Part shown: positions 23,901-36,915 of the stretch, piece after piece
How the letters are laid out: each line of letters starts with the position of its first letter
How positions within the stretch are numbered: the first letter of the stretch is position 1
Source: Lathyrus oleraceus
Lineage: Eukaryota > Streptophyta > Magnoliopsida > Fabales > Fabaceae
Direction of reading: 5' to 3'
Assembly: GCF_024323335.1 (NCBI RefSeq)
Contig: NC_066580.1
Coordinates: 259,701,332-259,765,331 of the forward strand
Length of the DNA stretch: 64,000 nt
Position numbers and translations under genes: made by a program
Notes under the pieces: generated by a model
Told to the model about the DNA's origin: nothing
Seen by the model: the letters and a program-made list of their open reading frames with translations, nothing else
Databases searched by the model: none

Positions 23901-25778
23901 TTGCTGTTTTGTAGGTCTTGGGGATGATGAATTAATTTAGTTTGCTTGCATCTTATGCCTTGCACCATTGTTGTCTGATGATTGGTTGTCTGACTATTGT
24001 TGATTATTTTGTCTGAGTATCTTACTGATGTGTTAGCTTTTCTTACAGGTACTTTATCCGCTTTAACTCATTATTTGAGTTGTTTTGCTTTGCTTGTGGT
24101 TGGCATACCACTTAGGTAAAACTCTTGATCTCCATGTAGTCTGGAAGACCTGTCATGTTATGTTGGCAGGCACTTATCTGAAGCCCTCCTTAAGAGGCAA
24201 TGTTTTTGCTTGTTTATCTTTGTGCCTTGTACATGTAAAGACCTCCTAAGTGAAGAGGCATTGGAAGATAGAAGGGATGTGCAATCCATCCCCTGCTATT
24301 TAGTTGTGTCTTTCATCTTGCTCACACCATGTGTTGATGCACTTTGAATAAACACCCAAAATCTTGTTGTGTCAGTCATGTGGAATAGAGTCCCACATTT
24401 TGGACTCCCACACATTCTTTGATTCAAGCTCACCCAGGCCCGGGTTAAGAGCTATGAGGCATAATCCTCATCTCCATTTCATCTTCTCACCCTAACTCTC
24501 AATGTTAGAGGTTAAGAGCCTGACCACCCTTTCCTGCTGGCTTGTTTGTCAAGGTCGATATGACCCCTTGACTAAAGCCCAACCTTGCTTGAGCCCCCTT
24601 GGTTGTGTATAGTGTGTGCTAATTGCTTTTGATGATTATCTGTTTTGCTTCTCATTTCCTTTCTGTAGGAGTCGTATGATCAACTTTCAAGGAAGTTGAA
24701 TGTACGTAGAGATAGACTTGAGTTGACTCACTGCCTGTGTGAGTCAAACTCTTGTTAGAAACCTCAACCTAGGACTATTGTGGATTACATGACAACTATT
24801 AGGCTCGAGTCAGTCTCCCTTTTAGTTTGTTATTTCCCAGTCTCTGGTTAGGATAGGAATTTCTCCCCTGTTAAGGGGAACTACGTCGCCCTGATCCTCA
24901 TACCAGATGAGGTATGTAGGCAGGAGATCGTGCGAGATCTCTCCGGGCACCCTTTTCCTTTTTGTGTGTGTTTGCTTGACAGTTTTTAGGCTCGAGTTCC
25001 AGACTCCCTATTAGCTTGTCTGTTTGATAACCTCTTGTGTGTTTGTTTGTTTGGAGTCTGACATAAGTCTAGCGATTGGCAGTCGGTTTCCTGCGTGTGT
25101 TTGTTTGCTTGGAGTCTGATGTAAGTCCAGCGATTGGCATTCGATTTCCTGTGGGTTATTTGTGTGGAGTCTGATGTAAGTCCAACGATTGGCATTCAGT
25201 TTCCTCGTTTGTTTTTGTTGTTTGGAGTCGGACGTAAGGCCAGCCATTGGCAGTCTGTTTCCATTTGCGAGTTTCTTTTGACGTCTCAGTGTCTTTGGGT
25301 TGTGTTTTGTTTCCGCGTGCGTTAGCCGAACTACGGTAGCTCTGATTCTCATTCTAGATGAGATACGTAGGCATAGGATGCGATATCCTAGCGAGCCCGT
25401 TTCCCGTTTCCCCGAACTACGTCGACTCTGATGTTTGTTTCTGCCAAACTACGTAGGCCCAGGATGCGATATCCTGCCGAGTCCCCTTCCTCCATCTCCT
25501 TCCGCCTATTTATTCCAGCGTGTGTGCATTCTTTGAACAGTTTGAGCAACCTTATTCTTTTCTTTTGAGCGTGGATCCCGTCGAGTACGACGGACGTGAG
25601 GGGTGCTAATACCTTCCCCTTGCGTAACCGACTTCCGATCCTTGTAATCTCCGGTCGTAAGACCATTCCTTTCCAGGTTTACTTTGAGTGTTTCCTTTCC
25701 CTCTTTGGGATAAATAACGCACGGTGGCGGCTCTGTTTGTTTTGTTTTTTCCCGCCGGTTGTTTTTCGCGTTGCGACA
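20910..25778 (+). repeat. Left LTR of B (4869 bp)
   Basis: Begins TGTAACACCTCAAAATTTG and ends gcgttgcgaca. It is nearly identical to the right LTR of B and more diverged from those of A. Internal features: doubled aaagtttccaaaaatgg near 21565-21620, TATATAT at 22166, an 11-bp inverted repeat at 22804-22830, a gaaacga/tcgtttc palindrome near 22996-23011, and the tandem repeats near 25053-25270. Confidence 0.95.
22804..22830 (+). repeat. Perfect inverted repeat in the LTR of B
   Basis: CCACCGTCTTC and GAAGACGGTGG, 11 bp each, separated by 5 bp. The right LTR copy (near 45621-45647) has one mismatch (gatgg for ggtgg). It lies after the TATA box, so it could fold in the RNA leader. Confidence 0.75.
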
Positions 25779-25780
25779 GC

Positions 25781-25798
25781 TGGCGACTCTGCTGGGGA
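25781..25798 (+). promoter_or_regulatory. Primer binding site of B
   Basis: Same 18 bases as in A (TGGCGACTCTGCTGGGGA), two bases after the LTR end. Confidence 0.85.
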
Positions 25799-26820
25799 CT
25801 ACAGAAGTTGACCTCTTGTTGGTCCATCTTCCCTAAGCGAGTCAATCCCAGCGCTCTCTAGGATAGTTTTGGTTGCTTTTATTGCTCTATTTATTGCATT
25901 TATGATTATTATACTGTGATTATTTGCATATGTGTTTGCATGCATCATATTATCATTGTGCTGGATTTTGTACAGGTTGGTTCCTCTGATTTGGGGTGGG
26001 TGTTCTGAGCGGGGCTAAAACCCAGGCCCGAGTATACACCTAGGATTAGCGTGGTCTCATGTTGCCTCTCATGTTAGGTCAACATGTTTTGGGCGACGTG
26101 ACATACCACAAGCCGGACGAGGTTCATTTGAGAGTGCTCTTCCTTTATGGAGTATCCACTTTGGTTGAGTCACTTCATCTGAGCTGTTGACTTCGGTGAC
26201 CGTTCTTTCCCGGATCTTTGGTTTAGACGATCTTATGAGAGCTGCAGCGGCACACCCGAAAGGGCAAACCCGTTGAGTATCTTGCCCGATTGTCGAGACC
26301 ATTATCTGCCTTAGGATGACCTTGTTAGAATTCACCTGTGAAGGGAGGGTTGATTCTTACAGATGCATGTTCTGATGGTGACTATTGGTTCGGTTATTGA
26401 TTTGGGTCCTATTTATAAGTCGGATTTATGGATTTATTTCTGAGACGCCGGAGTTCTGTCCGTGATGTTTATCAGTGGGGATCCGTTTATTTCAGGATTC
26501 CCTGGGTTGATACAGATGATTTTGTGGTTATCAGTTCAGTGATTGTCTGGTGATGATGGTGATGTATCCTTCAGTTCCGTTTATTTCGAAACCCCGAGTT
26601 GGATTTATGGTTGCTCAGTACCTCAGATGGTTGTGATCAGTTCAGGGACCGGAACCCAGTGCAGTGGATGTTCAGATGACTTGGAGGATGGCACAGTGCA
26701 TTGCATTCATGCATCGGCATCATTCTCATTTTGCATTTATCTGCATCTAACTCATGTTTATCCATATGCAGGGGACATTCTTGATCGAGATCCTAGTTGA
26801 GAGACACCTTTGCTCAAGAT
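25799..26820 (+). other. 5' leader of B
   Basis: Noncoding and collinear with 1778-2801. It holds CCCGAAAGGG at 26255-26264 enclosed by CAGCG (26245) and CGTTG (26271); relative to A one A-T pair has become G-T, so pairing is kept. It ends with an acceptor-like tatgcag at about 26764-26770. Confidence 0.75.
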
Positions 26821-28542
26821 ATGAGGACCGACTTAAAAGACGATGTTGTCTACAGTTTCTTCGACCCGGAGATTAGTATGCCGAGAGATATGATAGCATT
26901 GATTACACCTGACCGTGTGGGGATGTTCCGTGAGACTTGTGGGGGTATTCTGAAGTTGGTTTTCCGGCTCACAGATACAGATAGGAGTGCCATCCATACT
27001 CTTCTCCAGTTTTATGACCCGGGCTTGAGATGCTTTGTTTTCCCGGATTACTTGTTGGGACCTTTGATGGAGGACTATGCCAGTATCCTGGGTATTCAGG
27101 TCAGAGACCAGATTCCGTTTTATGTCACTAAGGGGGAACCGGATGTTGTGGAGATTTCTCGTGCTCTTTATTTGAGCCCAGAAGTGACTAAGGGGGGTTT
27201 GAAGGAGAAGGGAAAGTTGCCCGGTTTTCATCTGAGTTTCTTGGAGGCTAAAGCCAAGGAGCATGCTGTTTTGGGTAATTGGAGGGTCGTTTGTGCTTTG
27301 ATTGTTGTCAGCATTTATGGAATCATCCTGTTCCCTAATTAGAAGAACTTTGTGGATATTAATGCCATCCGGTTATTTGCTCAGAGGAATCCTATTCCTA
27401 CCCTGGTTGGGGATGTTTATTACTCGGTCCATAATCGGAACGAGAAGCGGCGTGAGGGATTGATCCGATGTTGTGCTCAGTTGTTACACAAGTGGTTCAT
27501 GGGGTATTTGCCTTCCAGAGGTGCATTTGCCTTTCTTGATCCTACTGTCAAGTGGTCAATCAGGTTGATGGGTTTGCGAGCCAGAGACATAGCTTGGACT
27601 CACAATGGTATGGCTGGACGAGATTTCATCTACAGTTGTGGGAGTCTTCCCAATGTGCCTCTTATAGGAGTTCAAGGTTGCATTAATTACAACCCGGTGC
27701 TTCTTAGGAGACAAATGGGATTTGCTGTGGAGGGTCCTCCTCTCGGGCGAGAGATTCAGGAGTCTTTCTACTTCCCAATTGAGGGTAATCAGCCAAAGTT
27801 GAGGCAAGTGTCTGATGAGTGGCGTGACATTCAGAGAAAGGGCAAGGTTCCTTTTGGCAAGGTTAATAGCAGGTCTTTTCCTCCGTTTGATGATTGGCTT
27901 AGGAAGAGGATTGAGCTCACACATCTACCATTTCCTGGGGGTGATCCTTGGTGTCCTTTAATTGAGGGGCCACGTTCTTCTGTCAGCATGGAAGAGTTCC
28001 TTGAGATGAAGAAAGCCAGAGATCAGCTGCAAGCAGAGAAGACTGAGTTGGAGATGAGTGTTGCTAGGATTTAGATGGCTAATCAGGAAATCAAAGGGAG
28101 AATAGAAGACCAGGATAAGAGACATGCCATGGAGGTGAAGCGCTTTGAGATAGACACTACCTATTACCGCAAGATCAGCCAAGCGTTGGAGTCGTCTACA
28201 AAGGAGCATGACCTTACCAAGGAGAAACTAGCTAGAGCTTTGAGGGATATTGAAGATGAGAAGAGGAGACAGGTCCTTGTGAAGAATCAGAGAGATGCCA
28301 AAGTCAGAGTCCTTATCACCGAGTGGGAAGCAAAGCTGAATATTAAGGAAGCAGAGAACGTGAAGATTATTGCTGAGAGATATCACTATCTTGCTGAGAG
28401 GGATCATTACTTCAGACAGATGAAGATTCACCAGAAGGAGATAGGAAGACTTCAGCAGGAGAACACTGAGCTCAGGTTTGCTGTGAAGTTTACCAAGATG
28501 GTTGATGATGCAGAGCCGTCTGTGGGACCTTCTTCAATGTAG
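26821..28542 (+). pseudogene. Ogre ORF1 of B (two premature stops)
   Basis: Same protein as ORF1 of A and in one frame throughout: ATG at 26821 (MRTDLKDD), the motif LLQFYDPGLRCFVFPDY, and a C-terminal coiled coil from about 27990. Two stops, at 27340-27342 and 28072-28074, are TAG where A has CAG. B keeps six G at the place where A lost one. Between A and B every codon of ORF1 is intact in at least one copy, indicating a recently functional gene. Function unknown; it is placed before gag as in other Ogre elements. Confidence 0.9.
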
Positions 28543-28987
28543 ACTTTTGTTGTTATTATGTTGGATTACCGTCAGGCCTGTTGACGGAATTCACTTGCTT
28601 GTATTTTCTTTTTGATTCTGGAGAATTGTATTTGATCTGTATCAGCCTGATGTATGACTCTTGCACGTGTAGTGCACTTTTTGATATACAGTGGTTGTTT
28701 TCATTCAGTGATTGATCTTCAAAGCTTTATTTGCTTTTCTGTATGCACTCACATCGCACACACATGGTTGGGTGATATCTTTGCTAAATCATAATTCTCT
28801 GCTCTGTATGGCGAAATTAGATGATTGATATCAGAATATTGCTGCCGGGTTATTATCTGTCTTGATGAAACCAGGATCGAAAGACAGAGTGTTCCTCATA
28901 TGGATAGACATTGCATTCACGCATAAATCATAATAACTTTTCTTCTATTTTGCAGGTGTCGGTTTCTAACGTGCTTGATTGTTACAG
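28543..28987 (+). other. ORF1-gag spacer of B with acceptor-like sites
   Basis: Noncoding. Contains ttttgcag|gtgtc (AG 28954-28955) and gttacag|gaatc (AG 28986-28987) preceded by ttctaac, matching A. Candidate acceptors for a spliced gag mRNA. Confidence 0.5.
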
Positions 28988-31900
28988 GAATCATTGCTCG
29001 CGCACGTAGAATCATTCCTTTGCACGCAGCACGTCCGCACAGATATCCTACCAGACGCAACACATCCTGGCTGATGGATCTACCCAACGCAAATATTCTC
29101 GAACTGAAGGAGAAAATGAGCGAACTGATTAACGTCATGCAAGGGTTTGCCGTGGGGCAGAAAGCACTTGCTGATAAAGTGGAAAAGCTCGAGCGGGCTT
29201 CAGCTGCCAACAGTGGTATCAATTTAGAGGGTGTCTCCAACCATGGCCTTGGTGGTTCCAGGGATGCAGGAGATCTCGGAAAGAAGACAACTGCTGGTGT
29301 GGTGATTAATAATGGTGGGGGTTTTGGTGTTGCCACAGGCGGTGGACCAGGTCCGATGGGCAACAATCTGAAGGACAGTCTGTTTCCTCCTTTCTTTGGG
29401 GAAGAGGAGGATAAAGAAGAAGACCAGTTCTCCGTGCTTAATGAACAGTTTCGTCAATACCGTGTCCAACCACCAAATAAAGAGATCCAGGTGTTGGCGG
29501 AAAAAATCAGGGCTTTGGAAAGCTATGCCACTCCGGGGGTTGTCAATATGTCGAACATGGGGCTTGTTGAGGGGATTGTGATCCCGCAGAAGTTTAAAGC
29601 GCCTGCGTTCGACAAGTATAATGGGAGTTCTTGCCCGGAAACCCATCTCCAGGCCTTCGTCCGAAAGATTTCTGCGTATACTATGGACCAGAAGCTTTGG
29701 ATGTATTTCTTCCAGGACAGTCTGTCTGGGGGGTCTTTGGAATGGTACACCAAACTGAGGTCGTCTGATGTCAAGAGCTAGCAGGATCTTGGTGATGCAT
29801 TCTTTAAACAATACCAATTTAATGCTAATATGGCTCCTAGTCGTACCCAGCTGCAGGGTATGTCTCAGAAGCCAAATGAGGGGTTTAAAGAATATGCACA
29901 GAGATGGAGGGAGCTGGCTGCCCGAGTCCAACCTCCGTTGGTAGACCGAGAAATGTCTGATCTATTCATGGGTACCCTTCAGGGGACGTTTGCAGAAAGA
30001 ATGGTAGGATTCCCGGTTACTAACTTTGCTGATATTGTGGTTGCCGGAGAAAGAATAGAAAGCTGGTTGAAGCTGGGGAAGATACAGGGTAACGCTTCGT
30101 CGTCTGGATCGAAGAAGCCCTTTGGGAATGGTCAGAGAAAGAAGGAGGGTGATACAAGTGTTGTGTATACCCAGAGACGGCAAAGTAGGGATCGTTACTA
30201 CCAGCACACTGCTGCGGTAACCATTCCTGCTGATAATCAACAGCAACAGCAACAACCGCAACAACAACGACAGCCATTTCAATAGAAACCGCAGAGGGCC
30301 GGGTATCAAGTCAGAGGGAGAATGACTGATTGTCAATTTGATCGGCCATCTGTAACGTACTCATTCCTGCTGAAGAAGTTGAAGGATTTGGGTTTGGTCC
30401 AGCTGAGAACCTTGGCTCCAGTGAGACCCGATCAGAGGCCTCCCAGCTATGATGAGAACGCCAAGTGCGAATTCCACTCGGGTGCTCCTGGACACAATGT
30501 GGAAAATTGTAAAGCTTTTAAGCATATTGTCCAGGACTTGGTGGATTCTAAGGCAATCAACTTTGCACCATCACCGAATGTGAATGCTAATCCCATGCTC
30601 GCGCATGGTCAAATGGGGGTGAATGCAATTTCTCAGGATGAAGGCCGAATCTGGATGACGGATGTGAGCCAGTTGAAGACTCCTTTGGCTGAGGTCAAGA
30701 GGCAATTGTTGAAGAATGGGGTCTTTCCGGGCTGCGATGATTGTTGTGCTGCGTGCACTGTTGCTACTAATGGGTGCGTATTGTTGAGGGAGGTTGTCCA
30801 GAGGATGATGGATGAGGGAAGCCTCAGATTTGAGAAGGTTGATTCGGGGAAAGAAGTTATTTCCACCATAACCATCTATTTCGATCCGTTCGATTTGTCA
30901 ACACTGGCAGATGCGGCTCCGGTTACCATCACGGTACCTGGGCCAATTCCTTGTGACAATGACGATGCTGTACCGTGGCACTATGGTGGGGAAGTTTACT
31001 GCAATGGGGAGAAGTTGGAGGATCAGACTGCAAGTGAAACCACCGTTTCAAAGGTGGATAATGCCGGACCCAGTGGTTTCACTCGTAGTGGAAGGTTGTT
31101 TGCACCGGACACTTTGAGGAGTGGGGAAGGAGAAAAAGAAAAGAAAGAAAATGACGAGGCTTTAGCCAGGGCAAGAGGGAAGCAGGTGGTAAATGAGAGT
31201 ACTCCTGTGATGACACCGGCGCCTTGTGGGTCGGAGAGAGAACTTGATGATGAAGCTGAAGAATTTTTTAGAATCATCAAGTCAGAGTATAAGCTTGTTG
31301 ACCACTTGCAGCAAACCCCATCCAAGATCTCAATCTTGTCATTGTTGTTGAGCTCCGAGAGGCATAGGGAGGCTTTGTTGAAAATACTGAAGAGAGCCTA
31401 TGTTCCTCAAGAGATCACGATCAATCAGTTGGAGACGGTGGTGTCAAATGTCAATGTCGGCCATGGGCTGGGTTTCACTGATTTGGATCTGACGGTGGAT
31501 GGGCGTAATCATAATAGGGCATTACACATTGTGATGGAGTGTAAAGGAGCTGTGCTCTCGTACGTGTTGGTGGATACCGACTCATCGCTCAATGTGTTGC
31601 CAAAGAAGGCCTTGGGGAAGCTGGATTGTGAAGGGTTGATCTTGACGCCCACGGACCTAAAAGTTAGAGCTTTTGATGGCTCAAAGCGGGCTGTATTTGG
31701 AGAAGTGGAGCTCCCGGTGAAGATCGGGCCCGAGGTGTTTAAGTTGGTATTCTATGTCATGGATATTCAGCCGGCATACAGTTGCTTGTTGGGTAGGCCG
31801 TGGATCCATGCTGCTGGGGCAGTGACTTCGACTTTGCACCAGAAACTGAAGTACATCTGGGAAGGGCAGGTCGTCACAGTTTGCGGAGAGGAAGACATCT

Positions 31901-32351
31901 TCGTCATCCACCTATCATCGTTCAAATATGTGGAGATGGACGGTGAAATTGTTGAAACGCCAAGTCAAGCATTCGAAACCATCAAGGTGGAGAGTGCTCT
32001 CTTCGCCAAAGAAGAAGAGAAGCCGTCCATTTCATCATACAAGCAGGCTGCTGAGGTGGTGAAGAATGGAGAAGCTCCTGGTTGAGGAAAGATGATGGAT
32101 ATTGCTGCCAAGAAAGACAGATTTGGGGTTGGTTACCAGTCGGACCGAGGTTCATCTGGGCAGGATAAGGGCCGTCGCCAACCATTCACGTTCACCAGTG
32201 CTGGAATGCTGGATCCAGATCACATCTGTATGGTGGGTGAAGAGGTCGACAGTGACTGTGAGCTAGATCAATGGATAAAACCGTGCATACCAGGGATGGA
32301 GATTCAGAACTGGAAGGCCGAAAAGATCATCACTGTCACTCTACGTGAAGA
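28988..32351 (+). pseudogene. gag: gag-protease of B
   Basis: One frame with stops at 29779-29781 (TGG to TAG), 30283-30285 (CAG to TAG) and 32083-32085 (TGG to TGA). Order: basic HRYPTRRNTS segment upstream of the first ATG (29074); heptad coiled coil; gag core about 29607-30010; Gln-rich stretch about 30235-30280; knuckle-like C-x2-H-x5-H-x4-C near 30469-30513; a long linker; then an aspartic protease (VLVDTDSSLNV near 31564-31600, later YSCLLGRPWIHAAGAV). The catalytic motif reads DTDSS where DTGSS is usual, so the protease is probably inactive. The frame ends at the intron donor in LREE. Confidence 0.9.
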
Positions 32352-32628
32352 GTAATATTTCCAGTTTTTCAATTCTGTCTGCATGAAAGCCATACGTTTT
32401 GCCCGAAACGTAATGGTTCATTGTAAGGGCCACCTCATGTGTTTCATTTTGCAATGTTTGCATCATAAATAAAAGGATGTTTTTCACTAAAAGCGGTGCT
32501 CCCTGTTTTTCATTTATTTTTGCAGTTTAATAAAAACAAAAATAAAATGGCAATGTATGTTTTCATTTTCCTTTTTCAATTTGTTTCGTTCCGGTTCTAA
32601 AGCAATGCATGAATCAACATTCATGCAG
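32352..32628 (+). other. Ogre intron between protease and RT (277 bp)
   Basis: Candidate donor ga|gtaata (GT 32352-32353) and acceptor catgcag|at (AG 32627-32628), with a branch-like ttctaaa 30 bp upstream. Exon ends join with a split codon, and the frame then continues CDLSPDLIDNN, so splicing would bypass the TAA at 32353 and fuse gag-protease to pol. An intron at this place is established for Ogre elements; the exact sites are my inference. Confidence 0.75.
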
Positions 32629-35600
32629 ATGCGATCTTTCTCCGGATCTCATTGATAACAATCCTGTTACACCCTCATATGACTTCGACAATCCGATCTA
32701 TCAGGCCGAAGAAGAAGGCGAAGAAGATTGTGAACTGCCGGAGGAATTAGCCAGGTTGTTAAAACAAGAGGAGAAGGTGATTCAACCGCACGAGGAGCAA
32801 GTCGAGGTTGTGAATCTGGGTACCGTCGAGGTCAGAAAAGAAGTGAAAGTTGGGGCTGCTTTGGAGGCGAGTGTTAAGAGCAGAATGGTAGCCTTGTTGA
32901 AAGAGTATGTTGATATCTTTGCCTGCTCTTATCAAGATATGCCAGGGTTGGATACCGATATTATTGTGCACAAGTTACCATTGAGAGCAGACTGCCTCCA
33001 GTGAAGCAGAAGCTGCGCAGAACTCGACCCGAGATGACCATGAAAATTAAAGAGGAGGTTCAGAAGCAGTTGGATGCTGGTTTCCTCGCTGTCACTAATT
33101 ATCCGCCTTGGGTCGCAAATATTGTGCCGGTGCCAAAGAAGGATGGGAAGGTGAGAATGTGTGTGGACTACCGGGATTTGAACAGAGCTAGCCCAAAGGA
33201 TGATTTCCCATTACCTCACATTGATGTGTTGGTAGATAATACTGCTCAGTTCTCGGTGTTTTCCTTCATGGATGGTTTTTCTGGCTATAATCAAATCAAA
33301 ATGTCGCCAGTTGATATGGAGAAAACAACGTTCATCATACCATGGGGCACTTTTTGCTATAAGGTGATGCCATTTGGTCTCAAGAACGCCGATGCTACTT
33401 ATCAGAGAGCCATGGTGACTTTGTTTCATGATATGATTCATCATGAAATCGAATGCTATGTTGATGACATGACAGCAAAGTCCCAAACAGAAGAGGGGCA
33501 TCTGGTAGATCAGGCCAAGTTGTTTGACCGGTTGAGACAGTTTAGACAGAGGTTGAATCCGAATAAGTGCACTTTCGGGGTGCGGTCCGGTAAATTGCTG
33601 GGGTTTATTGTGAGCGAAAAAGGAATCGAGGTTGATCCTGCTAAAGTAAAAGCAATACGAGAAATGCCTGAACCGAGGACAGAAAAAGAGGTTCGTGGTT
33701 TCTTAGGTAGATTGAACTATATTTCACGGTTCATATCTCATCTAACTGCCATGTGTGAACCCATATTCAAATTATTGAGAAAAGATCAAACGGTCAGGTG
33801 GAATAATGATTGCCAAGCGGCATTTGTAAAGATAAAAGAGTATTTGCAGGAGCCTCCGATTCTGATGCCTCCTGCGGAGGGGCGACCGTTAATTCTGTAC
33901 TTGACGGTCCTCGAGGGGTCAATGGGGTGTGTACTGGGGCAGCATGACGAGTCTGGTCGAAAAGAGCATGCCATATACTACCTTAGAAAAAAGTTTACCG
34001 ACTGTGAAACAAGATATTCACTACTCGAGAAAACTTGTTGTGCTTTGGTATGGGCTGCTCGCCGACTGAGACAGTATATGCTGGTTCATACCACTTTATT
34101 GATTTCCAAGATGGATCTGATCAAGTATATTTTTGAGAAGCCAGCATTGACCGGACGGGTTGCGAGATGGCAAATGATTTTGACCGAATATGATATACAA
34201 TATACCTCTCAGAAAGCAATCAAGGGGAGTGTATTGTCTGATTACCTCGCCCAGCAACCCATTGAGGATTATCAACCGATGAAGTTTGAATTTCCTGATG
34301 AGGACATCATGTTTCTCAAATCGAAAGATTGTGAGGAACTTATCCCGGAGGAGGGGCCTGACCCTGAATCCGAATGGATTCTGATGTTTGATGGGGCCGT
34401 TAACGTGAATGGTAGTGGTGTTGGTGTTGTTTTGGTTACGCCGAAAGGATCCCACATTCCTTTTGCTGCACGGCTAACATTTGAGTGCACCAACAACGTG
34501 GCTGAATACGAAGCTTGTATCTTAGGGATTGAAGAGGCGATTGATTTGCGGATCAAAAACCTTGTTATATATGGAGATTCAGCTTTGGTTGTGAATCAAG
34601 TTAACGGAAAATGGTATACACATCAATCTCATTTAATTCCATACCGGGATTATACGAGGAGATTGTTGACGTTTTTCACCAAGGTGGAATTACACCATGT
34701 GCCGAGAGAAGAGAATCCGTTAGCAGATGCTTTGGCTACTCTTGCCGCCTTGATTAAGGTGCAGTGGTGGAATCATTTCCCTAGTGTTGAGGTGGGACGT
34801 CTGGATAGACCGGCTTATTTGTTTGTTGTTGATACGGCGCCTGATGATGAGAAGCCGTGGTATTACGACATTAAGCGGTATTTGGAAACCCAAGAATATC
34901 CTGAGGGAGCATCTAAGAAGGACCGAAAGACTCTGAGGAGGTTGGCCATGGTGTTCTATCTGAACAAGGATGGGGTTTTGTACAAGCGGAATTTCGATTG
35001 GGTTTTGCTCAGATGTGTCGATGACAGAGAAGCAAGCCAATTGATGAAAGAGGTTCACGAGGGGTCGTTTGGTACCCATGCCAGTGGGAATGCAATGGTG
35101 AAGAAGCTCTTACGGGCTGGTTATTATTGGATGACAATGGAGGCCCAATGTTTCAATTTCGCGCAGAAGTGTCATAAATGCCAGATTTATGCTGACAAGG
35201 TGCACGTGCCTCCTAATCCGTTGAGTTTGATGTCGTCTCCGTGGCCGTTTGCTATGTGGGGCATTGATATGATTGGGAAGATTGAGCCTACGGCTTCGAA
35301 TGGGCACCGGTTCATATTAGTGGCTATTGATTACTTCACCAAGTGGGTGGAAGCCGCCTCTTATGCAAACGTGACAAAGCAGGTCGTTGCCAGATTCCTG
35401 AAAAGAGACATCATTTGCAGATATGGGGTTCCCGAGAGAATCATTACTGATAATGGTTCTAATCTGAACAACAAGATGATGGCAGAACTGTGCCGGGAAT
35501 TCAAGATCGAGCATCACAATTCTTCTCCTTATCGTCCAAAGATGAATGGGGCGGTTGAGGCAGCTAATAAGAATATAAAGAAGATTGTGCAGAAGATGGT

Positions 35601-36108
35601 CGTGACCTATAAGGATTGGCACGAGATGTTGTCGTTTGCATTGCATGGGTATCGAACCTCGGTACGCACGTCTATTGGGGCAACGCCTTTCTCGCTTGTG
35701 TATGGAATGGAAGCCGTGCTACCGGTTGAGGTTCAGATTCCTTCGTTGAGAGTCCTGATGGACGTGAAATTGCAAGAGGCTGAATGGGTAAGGACTCGGT
35801 ACGAAGAGTTGAGCCTGATTGAGGAAAAGAGGCTAGCGGCCATTTGTCATGGGCAGTTATACCAGCAGCGGATGAAGCACGCTTTTGACCAAAAGGTGCG
35901 ACCTCGTGTGTATTACGTGGGAGATATGGTGCTGAAAAGGATCCTTCCTCCTCAAAATGATCGTAGGGGCAAATGGACACCCAATTATGAAGGTCCATTC
36001 GTAGTCAAGAAGGTTTTCTCTGGCGGAGCCTTGTTGTTGACGACCATGGATGGCAAGGATTTTCCATCCCCTATGAATGTGGACGCAGTTAAAAAATACT
36101 TCGTATAA
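32629..36108 (+). pseudogene. pol: pol of B: RT, RNase H, second RNase H, integrase (one frameshift)
   Basis: After the acceptor the frame is open to about 32995, where one base is missing relative to A. From 33001 a 1035-codon frame is uninterrupted. Numbered from 33001: RT with VDYRDLN and YVDD at residues 153-156; RT-linked RNase H about 275-375, whose LTVLEGSMG lacks the usual catalytic Asp; second RNase H with MFDGAVN (Asp 464), AEYEA, YGDS and LADALATL; integrase zinc finger ending CHKC; catalytic Asp 756 (WGID), Asp 817 (TDNGS) and Glu 853 (GAVEAA), exactly 35 residues between the last two. No chromodomain. This is the best preserved coding region in the window. Confidence 0.95.
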
Positions 36109-36112
36109 GAGA

Positions 36113-36401
<289 letters not shown>

Positions 36402-36915
36402 CAAAAGAGGGATTGAAACGAACAACTGCGTCTAGCATGATCGTTTGCTTTGGTTAAGACCATGGATAATCTCCAGCAAGGATCAGTCGGAAGCGTCTTG
36501 TTCAGAAGGCAGAAAGAGGAGAGTCTTGAGGACATATGGGGTGTAACCGAGTTGGAACTCGATGAGATCACGGGTTCACATTGCCATTAGGATAGATTTT
36601 TCCTTTTGTGCGCAATTACCTCTCTTCAGGAATTGCTTCCTTTGTATTGCTCGGTTATGAGCCACATGTTTTTTCAATCAATAAAATGCATATTCAGTCA
36701 AATAATTTTGTTTTTGTTTTCGTTACCACTTTGATTGCAAAAACATCCGTTTATTCTGATAAAGAATCTTTGCATTTTGAGACATGGAGATCCCTTCCAA
36801 TGCATGTTCATAAGATTGAAAGCTTGAAATCTTATTCGGAAGTTTTAGTGACCCAAGTGTTGAAACTTTGGCACGCCTGGGGCACGTTTTTATATAATGA
36901 TCTCTTTTGCAGGTG
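36402..36915 (+). other. 3' region of B before the solo LTR
   Basis: Noncoding, collinear with about 11126-11642 of A, up to the acceptor-like ctcttttgcag. The last five bases (aggtg, 36911-36915) are the left target duplication of the solo LTR. Confidence 0.75.
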
